Shown: piece by piece, positions 54,539 to 63,906 of the stretch
Numbering within the stretch: the stretch's first letter is position 1
How the letters are laid out: each line of letters starts with the position of its first letter
NCBI RefSeq assembly: GCF_002224285.1
Contig: NZ_CP022436.1
Coordinates: 2,046,001 to 2,110,000 of the forward strand
From: Arthrobacter sp. YN
GTDB taxonomy: Bacteria > Actinomycetota > Actinomycetes > Actinomycetales > Micrococcaceae
Direction of reading: 5' to 3'
DNA: 64,000 nt
Made by a program: the position numbers and the translations under genes
Notes under the pieces: generated by a model
Database searches by the model: none
What the model was told of the DNA's origin: nothing
The model's input: only the letters and a program-made list of their open reading frames with translations

Positions 54539-54698
54539 GCTGGTAATTCAGCTTGGTCCTCAAACCGCAGGGTCACCGGGCGGCCGGATTGATTTTGGTC
54601 GATGCGCAGGAGCGGAGGCCTCAGCGGACATTCCCACTGCTACATTGTTCTCGATGGGGGCGCACTGGGTACTCCCTGCACTCTTAGAGGGAACCCAT

Positions 54699-55247
54699 AT
54701 GAGCCTCCAGCTTCCGCGCCCCGCTGATCTGCCATCCGGGGGAGCAGCATCAAAAGACAACGCCACGATTTCCCGCAAAGGTCGCCAAGGTGTTGGGATC
54801 ATGCTGATGATCGTCGGGGCCCTGAACGCTGTCCCCGCAATTGTGGGGATTGCCGCCTACGGCAGATACCTGGCTCTGGTTACTGAGAACGTGAGAAATG
54901 AAGCTCTCATAACCATCGCCTTTGGTGTCCTGCTCATCCTGGCGATGCTAGGGATCGGAATCTGGAACCTCGCAACGAAGAACACCATCATCAAGGCGCC
55001 TCTGGTTGCCGCCCTGGTCGTGACCGGCATAAGTGTCGTCTTGGACGTTGTATCCATCGTCAGCACCCTCATGGCAACGGGTAACTTTCAGGGTTACATC
55101 GTGGTTGCTCTTGAGATCTTCGTTGTCGTCCAGGCTGTCCGCGTGCTGCGGTTGAAGCCAGCCGCGGTGACGGCGTCGGCCGCGTTGTACGCGACACCAC
55201 CGGCAGATGCCCCGGACATTCAGACGTCAAACACTCAGCACCTGTAG
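54699..55247 (+). CDS. Four-helix membrane protein
   Basis: 182 aa from ATG 54699 (MSLQLPRPADLPSGGAA) behind AGAGGGAA. Four helices (GIMLMIVGALNAVPAIVGIA, LITIAFGVLLILAMLGIGIW, LVAALVVTGISVVLDVVSI, GYIVVALEIFVVVQAVRVL) and a soluble C-terminal tail. Unknown. A hairpin terminator follows. Confidence 0.68.
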   Translation: MSLQLPRPADLPSGGAASKDNATISRKGRQGVGIMLMIVGALNAVPAIVGIAAYGRYLALVTENVRNEALITIAFGVLLILAMLGIGIWNLATKNTIIKAPLVAALVVTGISVVLDVVSIVSTLMATGNFQGYIVVALEIFVVVQAVRVLRLKPAAVTASAALYATPPADAPDIQTSNTQHL

Positions 55248-55254
55248 CGCAGGA

Positions 55255-55283
55255 AAGCCCGCCGATGGGGGACCGGCGGGCTT
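55255..55283 (+). terminator. Hairpin terminator
   Basis: A perfect 10-bp stem (AAGCCCGCCG with CGGCGGGCTT) with a 9-nt loop, 7 bases past the stop. No T run. Confidence 0.7.
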
Positions 55284-55287
55284 CCAA

Positions 55288-55689
55288 ATCAAACTATGCC
55301 TGTCTGATTCCAGTATCAATTGCATTCGTTGAGAGCGTTGTACGGGCGTTGCGGAACCCGTGTTGTCGGGCTGACTCGCATTAGACCGTTCGAGCGTAAG
55401 ACCCGGCTTGCCCAGCAGGCAGGTCTACTTGGCACCATAGGGCTCTACCAGGGAAACGAAATCGGGGGCTTTGCAGGGCAACGCTGGCTTATGGGCATTC
55501 CAGTGGCGCAAATTTTCCGGTTGAGGGCAGGCCGCACTGCCATCGGGCAAGTTGCTGAAGGGTTTCTTTGGCACGGTGTCGGATTGACGTATGGATGCCA
55601 AGGCCAGTCCCAAATGGTGCCGTAAAATCGCGACGTGAACGACAAAGAGGCCATGGTTCTGCCGGAAGCTTCGCGAGCGGAAGGCTCAC
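55288..55689. other. Region without a convincing gene
   Basis: Both strands carry frames of 60-100 codons here, but none has a ribosome site, family look or normal composition. Promoter for the gene at 55690 is presumably near the right end. Confidence 0.4.
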
Positions 55690-57432
55690 ATGAATGATTC
55701 AGTGAATAGTGAACTGGGCCGCCACCGGGAAACTGTCGACCTGGCAATCCGCTCGAGTGAGCTGGAATGGACGGATTGGCCGGCACTGGCTGCCGATGCT
55801 CCGTTCTCCGAAGACACCAGGTTGTCGTGCCTGCTGCTTCTTTTGTCCTCACCTGTCGGCATGTCCATCGATACCACCGTCGACAGACTGCGGCGAAGAA
55901 CCCTCCCTTGGGATGCTTCCACGGCCACCCTTGCATTGCGAATCGTTGCCCGGCTTGAGAAGTTTGACGGCCAACGCGCCGGAGTTGCCTTGCGGGCGGC
56001 AGAACAAATCTGCCTCAAAGGGGCAGCTACACAGCAGCTGCTGCAGTCCGTCAAGGACCTTCGATCCGTCCTGGAATTGATTCCGGGGCCCGTGGCGGGC
56101 CTTGGCCGGATGGACTACTGGCAGATGCCGGAAACACTGGCACTCATCGAACGTGTACTTGCCGCGGCAACGCCTCCGGACATTCTGGATTTGTCCATCA
56201 TCCGGGACGGAGACGGCTGGGGTGTCCCCGCCCGCGAAGCCGCGCTCCGTTTTCCGTCCGGTGAAATTGCTCCCCTGGTTCGACTTCTGACGAGTCTGGG
56301 ACCGGCGAAGCCTGGAAAGTCATGGCGGAAAAAAGTCGCTGAAGAATTGACGCACACCAGTCCATCCCTGCTTCTGACTGAATGGCTGAAGCTCGCCTCG
56401 GACACGGACATAGTTGCACCGGACGAGCATGCTGTCTTGGGATTCGCAGGTGCCATGCTCTTTGCGCACGGAAATGATGACCTCGTCCGCGCCAGCGTCT
56501 TCGCCGCGCAAGAGCTCTCTAATGACCAGTTGGGTTCTGGTGTACTGGGCGTCCTGGCTCGACGTGGCGCCGCCAGCAGCGGGGTCCCGGGGATGACTGG
56601 TGCGCTTGCGCTCAGCGTGGCCAGTGCAGCTCTTGAGTCGCTTGCCGGACGTTTAACGGAAAATGACCGGGCCGAATTGAACGAGCTGTTTGAAGACCTG
56701 ACGCGCCGTGACATGGTGCGTCGCATTGCCAAGTACCTGGGTCTCTCGCAGGAGCGCGTGGAGCAACGGGATAAGTTGCTCCGACGCTCCAAGGCAGGCG
56801 CGGTGAGGGCAAAAGCCGACCCAGCGCAACGACGGGCCAGGGCGGCCATGGATGCTATCATCCGCAGCCAATTTGCTCCGATCTTGAAGGCTCGTGGCTT
56901 CAAACCAACCGGGCGGACCTTCCGGCGGGTCTCCTCGGATCGAGTTGATGTTGTCGCCATCGGTTCATTTGGCATGAACCAATTCGCATGGTCGTATGGC
57001 ACGAGATTCGTCACGACCTGGCCGCCCAGGGAACCAGCAGATATCAATGAGGCAGGGCTGGACATACGACTTGTTGAAGAGTCGGGCATAAGCCCAACAG
57101 ACGTTAGGCTTGCTGCCGACAAGCTCGACGGCACCATCCTCCCTTTCCTGGACTCGTTGGGCTCCTACGAGCTCGTGCGAGCCTACGTGGAACACAACAC
57201 AGGCGCCCCAGCAGAATCCAGGTGCATCGCTGGACGAGGAACCCCCATAGCCTTCCTCGGACTCTGGGCCCTGTCTGTTGGAGACCGGGCAACAGCGATG
57301 AAGGTCCTACGGACTGCGATCGACTTCCGAGAGGCGCTTACTCTTTCGAACTCCTTCTATGCCAATGAACTTGAACACTGGAAGGTGAGCTTTGAGGCCG
57401 CTACTGCGCTTCCTGAAGACTCGAACTGGTAG
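55690..57432 (+). CDS. HEAT-like repeat protein with C-terminal DUF4304 domain
   Basis: 580 aa. Residues 1-370 are helical, with repeat-like units (LALRIVARLEKFDGQRAGVA, DEHAVLGFAGAMLFAHGNDD), a scaffold appearance. From about 390 the DUF4304-type domain starts (MDAIIRSQFAPILKARGFKP then TGRTFRRVSSDRVDVVAIGS) and runs to ELVRAYVEH. DUF4304 proteins are frequent in immunity arrays, but this one is unusually long. Cytoplasmic. The next gene starts 4 bases after its stop. Confidence 0.68.
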   Translation: MNDSVNSELGRHRETVDLAIRSSELEWTDWPALAADAPFSEDTRLSCLLLLLSSPVGMSIDTTVDRLRRRTLPWDASTATLALRIVARLEKFDGQRAGVALRAAEQICLKGAATQQLLQSVKDLRSVLELIPGPVAGLGRMDYWQMPETLALIERVLAAATPPDILDLSIIRDGDGWGVPAREAALRFPSGEIAPLVRLLTSLGPAKPGKSWRKKVAEELTHTSPSLLLTEWLKLASDTDIVAPDEHAVLGFAGAMLFAHGNDDLVRASVFAAQELSNDQLGSGVLGVLARRGAASSGVPGMTGALALSVASAALESLAGRLTENDRAELNELFEDLTRRDMVRRIAKYLGLSQERVEQRDKLLRRSKAGAVRAKADPAQRRARAAMDAIIRSQFAPILKARGFKPTGRTFRRVSSDRVDVVAIGSFGMNQFAWSYGTRFVTTWPPREPADINEAGLDIRLVEESGISPTDVRLAADKLDGTILPFLDSLGSYELVRAYVEHNTGAPAESRCIAGRGTPIAFLGLWALSVGDRATAMKVLRTAIDFREALTLSNSFYANELEHWKVSFEAATALPEDSNW

Positions 57433-57436
57433 CCGG

Positions 57437-57904
57437 GTGGAACTCACGGGAGAAGTCCGTGTCGACGAGGCACCCGAGCAGGACATGGCGGCGGTGTCAT
57501 ACGTGCCCAATGAGCTGCTGTCTCGGCTGGTTGGAATCAGGATGTACTCGGTCGAGTTCGTGCTCAACGACTACGTGCAGTTGCGTTTCGACGGTGAACC
57601 CAAGGCCGACGGCCCGATCGTTCTGAACAGTTATGTGTGGCCGGTTGTGGAATCGGCCGGTCGTTCGTGGCGTGAGCCCGAACTTGGCTACGCAGACGCA
57701 CTACGCCGGCTGACCCCTGGGACTGTGGTCTCCACCGGCGAGGCAACAGGTACAGGGATACGCATTGAGCTCGATACGGGGACCGTGGTGATTCACCCCG
57801 CGGTTGATGAGGTCTATGTCGAGATTGCTATGCTCATCGGCTTTGAAGATCGGTCCTGGATGGTCTGGCGCCCTGGCGAGGAGAGCTTCGAGGACCTGCA
57901 CTAG
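57437..57904 (+). CDS. Small unknown protein, immunity-like
   Basis: 155 aa from GTG 57437 (MELTGEVRVDEAPEQ); ATG 57485 is an alternative. Core: LVGIRMYSVEFVLNDYVQLR, LNSYVWPVVESAGRSW and a closing EIAMLIGFEDRSWMVWRPGE. This fits a recurrent actinobacterial family of about 130-150 aa that I cannot name. It follows the DUF4304 gene with a 4-base gap. Confidence 0.62.
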   Translation: MELTGEVRVDEAPEQDMAAVSYVPNELLSRLVGIRMYSVEFVLNDYVQLRFDGEPKADGPIVLNSYVWPVVESAGRSWREPELGYADALRRLTPGTVVSTGEATGTGIRIELDTGTVVIHPAVDEVYVEIAMLIGFEDRSWMVWRPGEESFEDLH

Positions 57905-57955
57905 CTGCAAAAGAACTTGCTCATCCGTGAAAGCGTGACTGGCATTTGCAGAGAG

Positions 57956-58156
57956 CTAGTAGGGGCTGGTCTGTTTCTTGGCTTTCTGGCCTCTGGCCGT
58001 GGCGAGAAAAACAGCCACGCCGAGGATGAACGAAGTAGAGATCGCGGCGGCCGCTGGGATATTCCCGTTAACCCACAGCGCCGCAAAAAGCGAGAATGCC
58101 GCAACAGCCAGTCCTGAGAGTATCGAAAAGGTCATCGTCTTGCCGTTTGTCCCCAT
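57956..58156 (-). CDS. Small two-helix membrane protein
   Basis: 66 aa from ATG 58156 (MGTNGKTMTFSILSG). Two helices (ILSGLAVAAFSLFAALWV and AISTSFILGVAVFLATA) and a basic tail. Unknown. Confidence 0.5.
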   Translation of the reverse strand: MGTNGKTMTFSILSGLAVAAFSLFAALWVNGNIPAAAAISTSFILGVAVFLATARGQKAKKQTSPY

Positions 58157-58360
58157 GCGCCCAGTGTAGGGCACCCCTGAGAGCTGGCAGGCATCTGTTT
58201 TGCCTTTACCTGATGACGTGGTTTCGAGCAGCCGACCATCCAAGCGCGGCTGTACTTAGGACCGTCGTGCAGGAGGGTCCGGAGCGCGTTGCGACTTCGC
58301 GGACGCAGGACGATTGACCCAAAGCGACTGACTATCTGCCGGTCAGAGACGTTGCCCGTT

Positions 58361-58597
58361 CTAACGTGAGCTGGCGCTGACTCGCTTCGAAGAAGACCGC
58401 GACAGACCCCTGACTCCGAAATAAATAAATAGGGCTGCCCAACCGATAGCTACGGCGGCTGTCGCATAAGTCCACCAGCCGTCCGGGTTGGCAATGAGGA
58501 ACACGCCGATTACGGCAGCGGCAAGACTCAATACGAGCATGGCCCAACCGTAGGCGCGAGGTGCCGGTTTGGCTGTGACATCCAAGTTCTCACACAT
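58361..58597 (-). CDS. Small two-helix membrane protein
   Basis: 78 aa from ATG 58597 (MCENLDVTAKPAPRAYG). Helices WAMLVLSLAAAVIGVFLIA and ATAAVAIGWAALFIYFGV, then a Ser/Arg-rich tail. Unknown. Similar in layout to the neighbouring two-helix protein but not obviously related. Confidence 0.5.
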   Translation of the reverse strand: MCENLDVTAKPAPRAYGWAMLVLSLAAAVIGVFLIANPDGWWTYATAAVAIGWAALFIYFGVRGLSRSSSKRVSASSR

Positions 58598-58628
58598 AGC
58601 TACGAGTCTTGTGATGGTGCTTGAAGGC

Positions 58629-58808
58629 ATGGTGCGTTTCACTGCCATGGGCTACAGCGATGCTCCTGGTCCCGTGATCCCACACGTGTGCTGGAGCAAA
58701 TGCGCCGGGTATGAGCAACTGGCCTCGGTGTCTGAGGACGGAAAATTGTCGATCCGCGTCGGCCCGGCGTTTCAGGCCGTGCTGGAAGCAGTGATGTCCG
58801 GCGACTGA
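58629..58808 (+). CDS. Possible small protein
   Basis: 59 aa from ATG 58629 (MVRFTAMGYSDAPGPV) ending LSIRVGPAFQAVLEAVMSGD. The C-terminus looks natural but there is no strong ribosome site, so this is a weak call. Confidence 0.3.
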   Translation: MVRFTAMGYSDAPGPVIPHVCWSKCAGYEQLASVSEDGKLSIRVGPAFQAVLEAVMSGD

Positions 58809-58940
58809 GCCTTTCACCGTCCCGTTCACCTGAGTGTCGGTTACGGATAGGGCGCATGGCGGGGCAGTAATTGCACGGCATTCGCCAACACCGATGGGTA
58901 TTTCGCGTCACGAAACGCTTCATCGGAGCACTTTGTCAAC

Positions 58941-59108
58941 ATGCGTGCTGACGATGAACCTGATGTGCCCTGGACCCCTCCTGACCCTGGGCTGTCCACT
59001 TCGGAACTGGCGGAGACGGCTCCCATCCTTGCGGCGAAGCTGGCCCGGCTGCCGCCGGAGCAACTCGCAATGATCTTCCCGCCGGAGAATTCTGTCGGCC
59101 CTGTATGA
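58941..59108 (+). CDS. 55-aa protein before the PD-(D/E)XK gene
   Basis: A frame from ATG 58941 (MRADDEPDVPWTPPDPG) to TGA 59106-59108, ending IFPPENSVGPV. Codon use is GC3-rich as in real genes here, and the next gene starts 12 bases later. Acidic, Pro-rich start followed by a helix (ELAETAPILAAKLARLPPEQ). Unknown; likely an operon partner of the nuclease-like protein. Confidence 0.55.
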   Translation: MRADDEPDVPWTPPDPGLSTSELAETAPILAAKLARLPPEQLAMIFPPENSVGPV

Positions 59109-59120
59109 CACAGTCTTTAT

Positions 59121-60005
59121 ATGACTGCTCCACTGCTTGCCCACGCTACTGACTACGGCCGGATGTATGCCCGCTCTACCACGGAGCAATTTTCGGTTCC
59201 CTCCATCACCACGGTGATCGGACAACAGGCCCACTCGCTGGACGGTTGGTTCAGCTACATGGGTGCGAGCAGTCTCGCTGCGGATCCGGAGCTTCCGGCG
59301 ATTCTTGGCAGCCCGGCCAAAACCCGCCAAGCGATTAACAAGGCGGCCAAAGCTGCTGAGGTGTATAGGGACGCGGCAGCAGCACGAGGCGACCGTGTGC
59401 ACACGTACTGCGAGCAGGTTGCCTTGCGTGCTCTGGGACGTCCGCACCGCATGCAGGAATGCCGGGACGACCTCGCAGCCCATGGTGAGGAGGCATTTGC
59501 CGCCCGTTTCGATGAGTGGTGGGAGCTGTACCGGGTGGAGCCGTTGGCCCCGGAGATCACCGTGTGGAACAAGACTGTGGGCTACGCCGGGACACTTGAC
59601 CTTGTAGCCCGGATCAATGGGCGTATCTGCCTGATCGACTACAAGACCAAAGGCACTACGCGGGATGGAACGGTCAAGTCCCTGGATGACAAAGTGGTCA
59701 TGCAACTCGCGGCCGGAATGAAGGCGGAGGAAAGCCTGGTCGATCCCGTTGCCGGTGAATGGGAACCGTGGAAATACGGAGAGAATCCCATGCTGCTCGC
59801 CGTAGCCATCGGAGAGACCGAAGTCAGGCCGATGCGGGCCAACCCGGAAATCCTCAAGCACCATTGGTGGAAGTTCTGCGCGCTTCGCCGCGTCTGGGAA
59901 ATGTCGGCAGACGTCTCTGCGGCGGGACAAGCACTGTTGCCCATTGCTCCGCCGGTGTTCGCAGCGGTCGGTGCCGGAGCCGCAAACAGCAGCAGCGGCG
60001 AATGA
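59121..60005 (+). CDS. PD-(D/E)XK nuclease superfamily protein
   Basis: 294 aa from ATG 59121. The core reads TVGYAGTLDLVARINGRI followed by CLIDYKTKGT, that is Asp in GTLD and Asp-x-Lys in DYKTK, the PD-(D/E)XK arrangement of RecB-like and Cas4-like nucleases. Upstream helices (RGDRVHTYCEQVALRALG) fit the family, with His/Glu at the usual places. It stands alone of CRISPR or phage genes, just before def, so a housekeeping repair role is more likely than defence; this is inference. Confidence 0.82.
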   Translation: MTAPLLAHATDYGRMYARSTTEQFSVPSITTVIGQQAHSLDGWFSYMGASSLAADPELPAILGSPAKTRQAINKAAKAAEVYRDAAAARGDRVHTYCEQVALRALGRPHRMQECRDDLAAHGEEAFAARFDEWWELYRVEPLAPEITVWNKTVGYAGTLDLVARINGRICLIDYKTKGTTRDGTVKSLDDKVVMQLAAGMKAEESLVDPVAGEWEPWKYGENPMLLAVAIGETEVRPMRANPEILKHHWWKFCALRRVWEMSADVSAAGQALLPIAPPVFAAVGAGAANSSSGE

Positions 60006-60075
60006 CCTCAACTAAACTGGCTTAGGCTCCGCAACACCCGGAGCCGGGTTTGACGATAGTGAGGACTGACAGCAC

Positions 60076-60648
60076 ATGGCAATTTTGAGTATCCGAATCA
60101 TCGGGGATCCGGTGTTGCGCACCGTAGCGGACCCCGTCACCGATTTCGGTCCGGAGCTCGCCAAGCTGGTAGCTGACATGACGGAAACCATGGAGGACGT
60201 GGAGGGTGCAGGCCTCGCCGCACCTCAGATCGGCGTCAGCCAGCGCGTTTTTACTTACCGCATTGGGGGAGTGGAAGGCCACATCATCAACCCTGTCCTG
60301 GAAAACAGCGATGACTTCCAGCCGGATGAAGTAGAGGGTTGCCTCTCGATCCCCGGCTTGGGCTTCCCGGTCCGCCGTTTCCGGACAACCAGGGCCACCG
60401 GCGTTGATTTGAATGGCAACCCGGTCTCGGTGGAAGCCGAGGGCATGCTTGCCCGGTGTTTCCAGCACGAGACGGACCACCTTGACGGCATTTTGTACAC
60501 GGACAGGTTGGAAGGGGAGGACCGTAAGGCAGCTCTCCGTGCCATCCGGAACGCCAACTACCACGCCATTACGGAGAAGACCACGTCCCAGCGCGCCACC
60601 AGCGTGGGATCGAGTTTTGGTGGCGGCAGTTTCGGGGCACCCGAGTGA
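60076..60648 (+). CDS. def: Peptide deformylase
   Basis: 190 aa metalloenzyme removing the N-formyl group from new proteins. The three signature motifs are complete: GAGLAAPQIG, EGCLSIPG (Cys metal ligand) and QHETDHLDG (HExxH). Start ATG 60076 (MAILSIRIIGDPVLR). The stop overlaps the fmt start as GTGA, the classic def-fmt pair. Confidence 0.97.
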   Translation: MAILSIRIIGDPVLRTVADPVTDFGPELAKLVADMTETMEDVEGAGLAAPQIGVSQRVFTYRIGGVEGHIINPVLENSDDFQPDEVEGCLSIPGLGFPVRRFRTTRATGVDLNGNPVSVEAEGMLARCFQHETDHLDGILYTDRLEGEDRKAALRAIRNANYHAITEKTTSQRATSVGSSFGGGSFGAPE

Positions 60649-61565
60649 GGGTCCTTTTCGCAGGAACCCCCGCCGTGGCCGTCCCATCGTTGGACGCTTT
60701 GGTTAAGGCGGGATTCGACGTCGTCGCAGTCCTGACGCGCCCGGACGCGCCGGTAGGCAGGAAGCGTGTCCTGACACCTTCGCCCGTCGCAGCGCGGGCG
60801 ATGGAACTGGGTATCGACGTCATCCGTGCGGCCAGGGTCGATGCGGATACCACCGCCCGGATCTCGGAGTTTGCCCCGGATGTCGCCGCCATTGTTGCCT
60901 ACGGGGGAATTGTTCCGAAGGCAGCTTTGGGTGTTCCGACGCATGGGTGGGTCAATCTGCATTTCTCCCTCCTTCCTGCTTGGCGGGGCGCTGCCCCGGT
61001 GCAGCGGTCAATCATCGCTGGGGACGAAATCACCGGTGCCGTGACGTTCCAGCTCGAAGAAGGCCTCGATACCGGCCCCTTATTCGGTACCCTCACTGAA
61101 GCTGTTCGGCCAGACGACACCGCCGGGGACCTCCTTGAGCGCCTCTCCATCAGCGGGGCCGTGCTTCTTAGCCAGACGCTCTCCGCGATCGACGCCGGTC
61201 AGGCTGCCCCGCAGCCGCAAGCCGGGGAAGTCTCCCTCGCTCCTAAATTGGGGCTGGAGGATGGCCGCCTTGACTGGCAGCTGCCCGCCCTTGCCGTGAG
61301 TCGTCGGGCCCGTGGTGTGACTCCCGAGCCGGGGGCATGGACAACGCTGGAAGGCCAGAGGATCAAACTTGAACCAGTGACCCTCCGTCCTGAGGTTAAG
61401 GACTTGGCTCCGGGCAGCATCAGGGTGGATGGCAAATCTGTTCTGGTAGGCACCGGATCCCACGCCGTTGAGCTCGGCAGGATCCAGCCGGCAGGTAAGA
61501 AAATGATGTCGTCGGCTGACTGGGCCCGCGGCTTGGCAGCACCCGAGAGAGTGGTATTCGAATGA
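60645..61565 (+). CDS. fmt: Methionyl-tRNA formyltransferase
   Basis: 306 aa enzyme transferring formyl from 10-formyl-THF to Met-tRNA(fMet). Start GTG 60645 (MRVLFAGTPAVAVPSLDAL) overlapping the def stop. Family motifs: NLHFSLLPAWRGAAPVQ with the SLLP formate-site region, and DTGPLF. A C-terminal OB-like domain follows. Its stop overlaps the rsmB ATG. Confidence 0.97.
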   Translation: MRVLFAGTPAVAVPSLDALVKAGFDVVAVLTRPDAPVGRKRVLTPSPVAARAMELGIDVIRAARVDADTTARISEFAPDVAAIVAYGGIVPKAALGVPTHGWVNLHFSLLPAWRGAAPVQRSIIAGDEITGAVTFQLEEGLDTGPLFGTLTEAVRPDDTAGDLLERLSISGAVLLSQTLSAIDAGQAAPQPQAGEVSLAPKLGLEDGRLDWQLPALAVSRRARGVTPEPGAWTTLEGQRIKLEPVTLRPEVKDLAPGSIRVDGKSVLVGTGSHAVELGRIQPAGKKMMSSADWARGLAAPERVVFE

Positions 61566-63112
61566 GTGAGTCCGGCCGGCGAGGCCCCAATAACAGCGGG
61601 AACCGGGACGGCGCCGGACAAGGCAACAGGGGTGCACGTGGCGAAAGCCGGCGTGACGCCCAAGGCCGGGAGCGAAACCGTGGCCCTCAGCGGGGCTTCA
61701 CGAACAATGCCCCCTCGCAGCGTACGCGCCGCGCTGACCCGGCCCGCCTTGTGGCCTTTGAAGTGCTCCGTGCTGTTGCTTCCGAGGATGCCTACGCCAA
61801 CCTGGTGCTTCCAGCCCGCATCCGGGAACACCGCTTGGATCGCCGGGATGCCGGCTTCGCCACGGAGCTGAGTTACGGCGCTTTGCGCGGTCAAGGCACC
61901 TATGACGCTATTCTCGCCCGCTGCGTGGACCGCCCTCTTGAGCAGTTGGATCCTGCCATCTTGGATGCCCTGCGGATTGGCGCCCATCAGTTGCTCTCAA
62001 TGCGTGTTCCTGCGCATGCAGCGTTGGACCAGACCGTTGGCTTGGCGCGTGCCGTCATCGGCGCAGGTCCGTCAGCCCTGATCAACGCCGTCCTGCGCAA
62101 GGTCACTGCCCACAACATGGGCGAGTGGTTGGACATCCTGCTGGCCAACGAAACCGATGAAACCCGGATTGCCTCGCTGCGGCATGCCCACCCTGAATGG
62201 ATTGTCCGCGCATTGCGCCAGTCCCTGGTCAACCACGGCCGTCCGAAGTCGGAAATTGATGACCTGCTGGAGGCGGATAATGCCGCGCCGGTGGTCAATC
62301 TTGTGGCGCTGCCGGGTTTGGGAAGCCTGGACGAGGCTTTCGACAATGGGGCCACGGCAGGCGAACTGGTGGAAGATTCTGCCTTGTCCGCCGGTGGAGA
62401 CCTCGGCCGCCTCGAGACGGTCCGTCGCGGAACCACCCGTGTCCAGGATGTCGGATCCCAGCTGGTTGCCCGGGCTCTTGCTGGCGTGGACCTTGGCGGA
62501 GCGTCCTCGGGAAGTGAACGCTGGCTTGACTTGTGCGCAGGTCCGGGAGGCAAGGCCGCTCTTTTGGCTGCCCTGGCGCACCGGGACGGCGCTACGTTGT
62601 TGGCCAATGAGCCCGCGCCACACAGGGCGAAGCTCGTTCAGCAGGCACTGTCGGCTGTTCCGGAGGACACATGGTCGGTACGGACGGGTGATGGACGCGA
62701 CGTTGGTTCGGAGCAGGCGGAAGCTTTCGACCGCGTGTTGGTTGATGTTCCCTGCAGCGGGCTGGGAGCGTTGCGCAGGCGGCCCGAATCGCGCTGGCGG
62801 CGCTCACCCAAGGACATTGGCGACCTCGGTCCGTTGCAACGTGACCTCTTGAAGTCTGCAATTGATGCAGTAAAGCCCGGCGGGGTGGTTGCTTATGTGA
62901 CATGCTCGCCGCACCCGGCCGAAACCACCGCGGTTGTCAGCGACGTCATGGCCAAGCGTGAGGACCTGGAACTGCTCGACGCCGGGCAGGCGCTTGACGA
63001 TGTCAGCCTCACCGGGCGCTTGGGCGCAGGTCACGAACAAACAGCCCAGTTGTGGCCGCACGTCCACCAGACCGATGCCATGTTCATGGCCATCATCCGT
63101 AAAAAGCCGTAA
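61562..63112 (+). CDS. rsmB: 16S rRNA (cytosine-C5)-methyltransferase RsmB/NOP family
   Basis: 516 aa. A basic disordered N-terminus of about 60 residues is followed by a NusB-like RNA-binding domain ([38 protein letters not shown]). The methyltransferase domain has the SAM loop [17 protein letters not shown], the motif IV Cys in [12 protein letters not shown] and the catalytic Cys in [14 protein letters not shown]. Start ATG 61562, coupled to fmt (ATGA). Confidence 0.95.
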   Translation: MSESGRRGPNNSGNRDGAGQGNRGARGESRRDAQGRERNRGPQRGFTNNAPSQRTRRADPARLVAFEVLRAVASEDAYANLVLPARIREHRLDRRDAGFATELSYGALRGQGTYDAILARCVDRPLEQLDPAILDALRIGAHQLLSMRVPAHAALDQTVGLARAVIGAGPSALINAVLRKVTAHNMGEWLDILLANETDETRIASLRHAHPEWIVRALRQSLVNHGRPKSEIDDLLEADNAAPVVNLVALPGLGSLDEAFDNGATAGELVEDSALSAGGDLGRLETVRRGTTRVQDVGSQLVARALAGVDLGGASSGSERWLDLCAGPGGKAALLAALAHRDGATLLANEPAPHRAKLVQQALSAVPEDTWSVRTGDGRDVGSEQAEAFDRVLVDVPCSGLGALRRRPESRWRRSPKDIGDLGPLQRDLLKSAIDAVKPGGVVAYVTCSPHPAETTAVVSDVMAKREDLELLDAGQALDDVSLTGRLGAGHEQTAQLWPHVHQTDAMFMAIIRKKP

Positions 63113-63158
63113 CTGCCGGAACCCGGCATTCCATTTCCACCGACCCAGAGGGGCTGCT

Positions 63159-63833
63159 TTGTCTCAGTGCTGTATCAATCCGAGCATCCTGTCTGCCGAT
63201 TTCGTCAACCTTGAGGCGGAACTGCAGCGGATCAGCAATGCCGATGCCGTTCACGTCGACGTCATGGACAACCACTTTGTCCCCAACCTGACGCTGGGCC
63301 TGCCGGTGGTGCAGCGGATTCAGGCAGTCAGCCCGGTACCGTTGGACGCCCACCTGATGATTTCCGACGCCGACCGTTGGGCGCCTGCCTACGCGGACGC
63401 CGGCGTCGCTTCGGTGACGTTCCATGCGGAAGCTGCCATGGCCCCCGTCAAGCTGGCACGCGAACTGCGTGCGAGGGGCTCCAAAGCTGGAATGGCCCTT
63501 CGCCCGGCTACACCGGTTGAGCCCTACCTGGACATGCTCAGCGAGTTGGACATGCTGTTGATCATGACGGTGGAGCCCGGATTTGGTGGGCAGTCCTTCC
63601 TGGACATCACCCTGCCCAAGATCCGACGTGCGCGGGCTGCGGTAGAGGGCTCCGGCATCGGCGTGGCCATCCAAGTGGATGGGGGAATTACTGAGGAAAC
63701 CATCATCAGGGCCGCAGAAGCCGGTGCCAATGTGTTCGTGGCAGGCTCGGCGGTCTATGGGCACCAGGATCCCGCAGCGGCGATCGATCGGCTCCGTGCA
63801 GCGGGCCAGGCTGTGACGGAGACGTTCGCCTGA
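63159..63833 (+). CDS. rpe: Ribulose-phosphate 3-epimerase
   Basis: 224 aa TIM-barrel enzyme of the pentose phosphate pathway interconverting ribulose 5-phosphate and xylulose 5-phosphate. Motifs: [33 protein letters not shown] with metal-binding His/Asp, [11 protein letters not shown] and VDGGITEET. The start is TTG 63159 ([11 protein letters not shown]) with AGAGGGG at 63147-63153; the frame before it belongs to the rsmB overlap. Length matches the family. Confidence 0.96.
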   Translation: MSQCCINPSILSADFVNLEAELQRISNADAVHVDVMDNHFVPNLTLGLPVVQRIQAVSPVPLDAHLMISDADRWAPAYADAGVASVTFHAEAAMAPVKLARELRARGSKAGMALRPATPVEPYLDMLSELDMLLIMTVEPGFGGQSFLDITLPKIRRARAAVEGSGIGVAIQVDGGITEETIIRAAEAGANVFVAGSAVYGHQDPAAAIDRLRAAGQAVTETFA

Positions 63834-63854
63834 CGACCGTCACCACATGTTACG

Positions 63855-63883
63855 AAGATGGCTGGGAATAGCCCGGCCATCTT
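63855..63883 (+). terminator. Terminator after rpe
   Basis: A 12-bp stem (AAGATGGCTGGG with CCCGGCCATCTT, one G-U pair) and AATAG loop, 22 bases past the stop. Confidence 0.7.
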
Positions 63884-63906
63884 GGTAGTTGTGGCAGAAT
63901 AACAAC

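Noticed and set aside
55320..55625. 101-codon frame before the DUF4304 gene
   Set aside because: No ribosome site, no family similarity and an opposing frame of equal quality.
56115..57137. 340-codon minus-strand frame in the DUF4304 gene
   Set aside because: Ser/Arg/Ala-rich shadow without start signal; the plus strand has a recognisable domain.
58920..60011. 363-codon minus-strand frame over the PD-(D/E)XK gene
   Set aside because: The plus strand shows the nuclease motif and lies in order with def.
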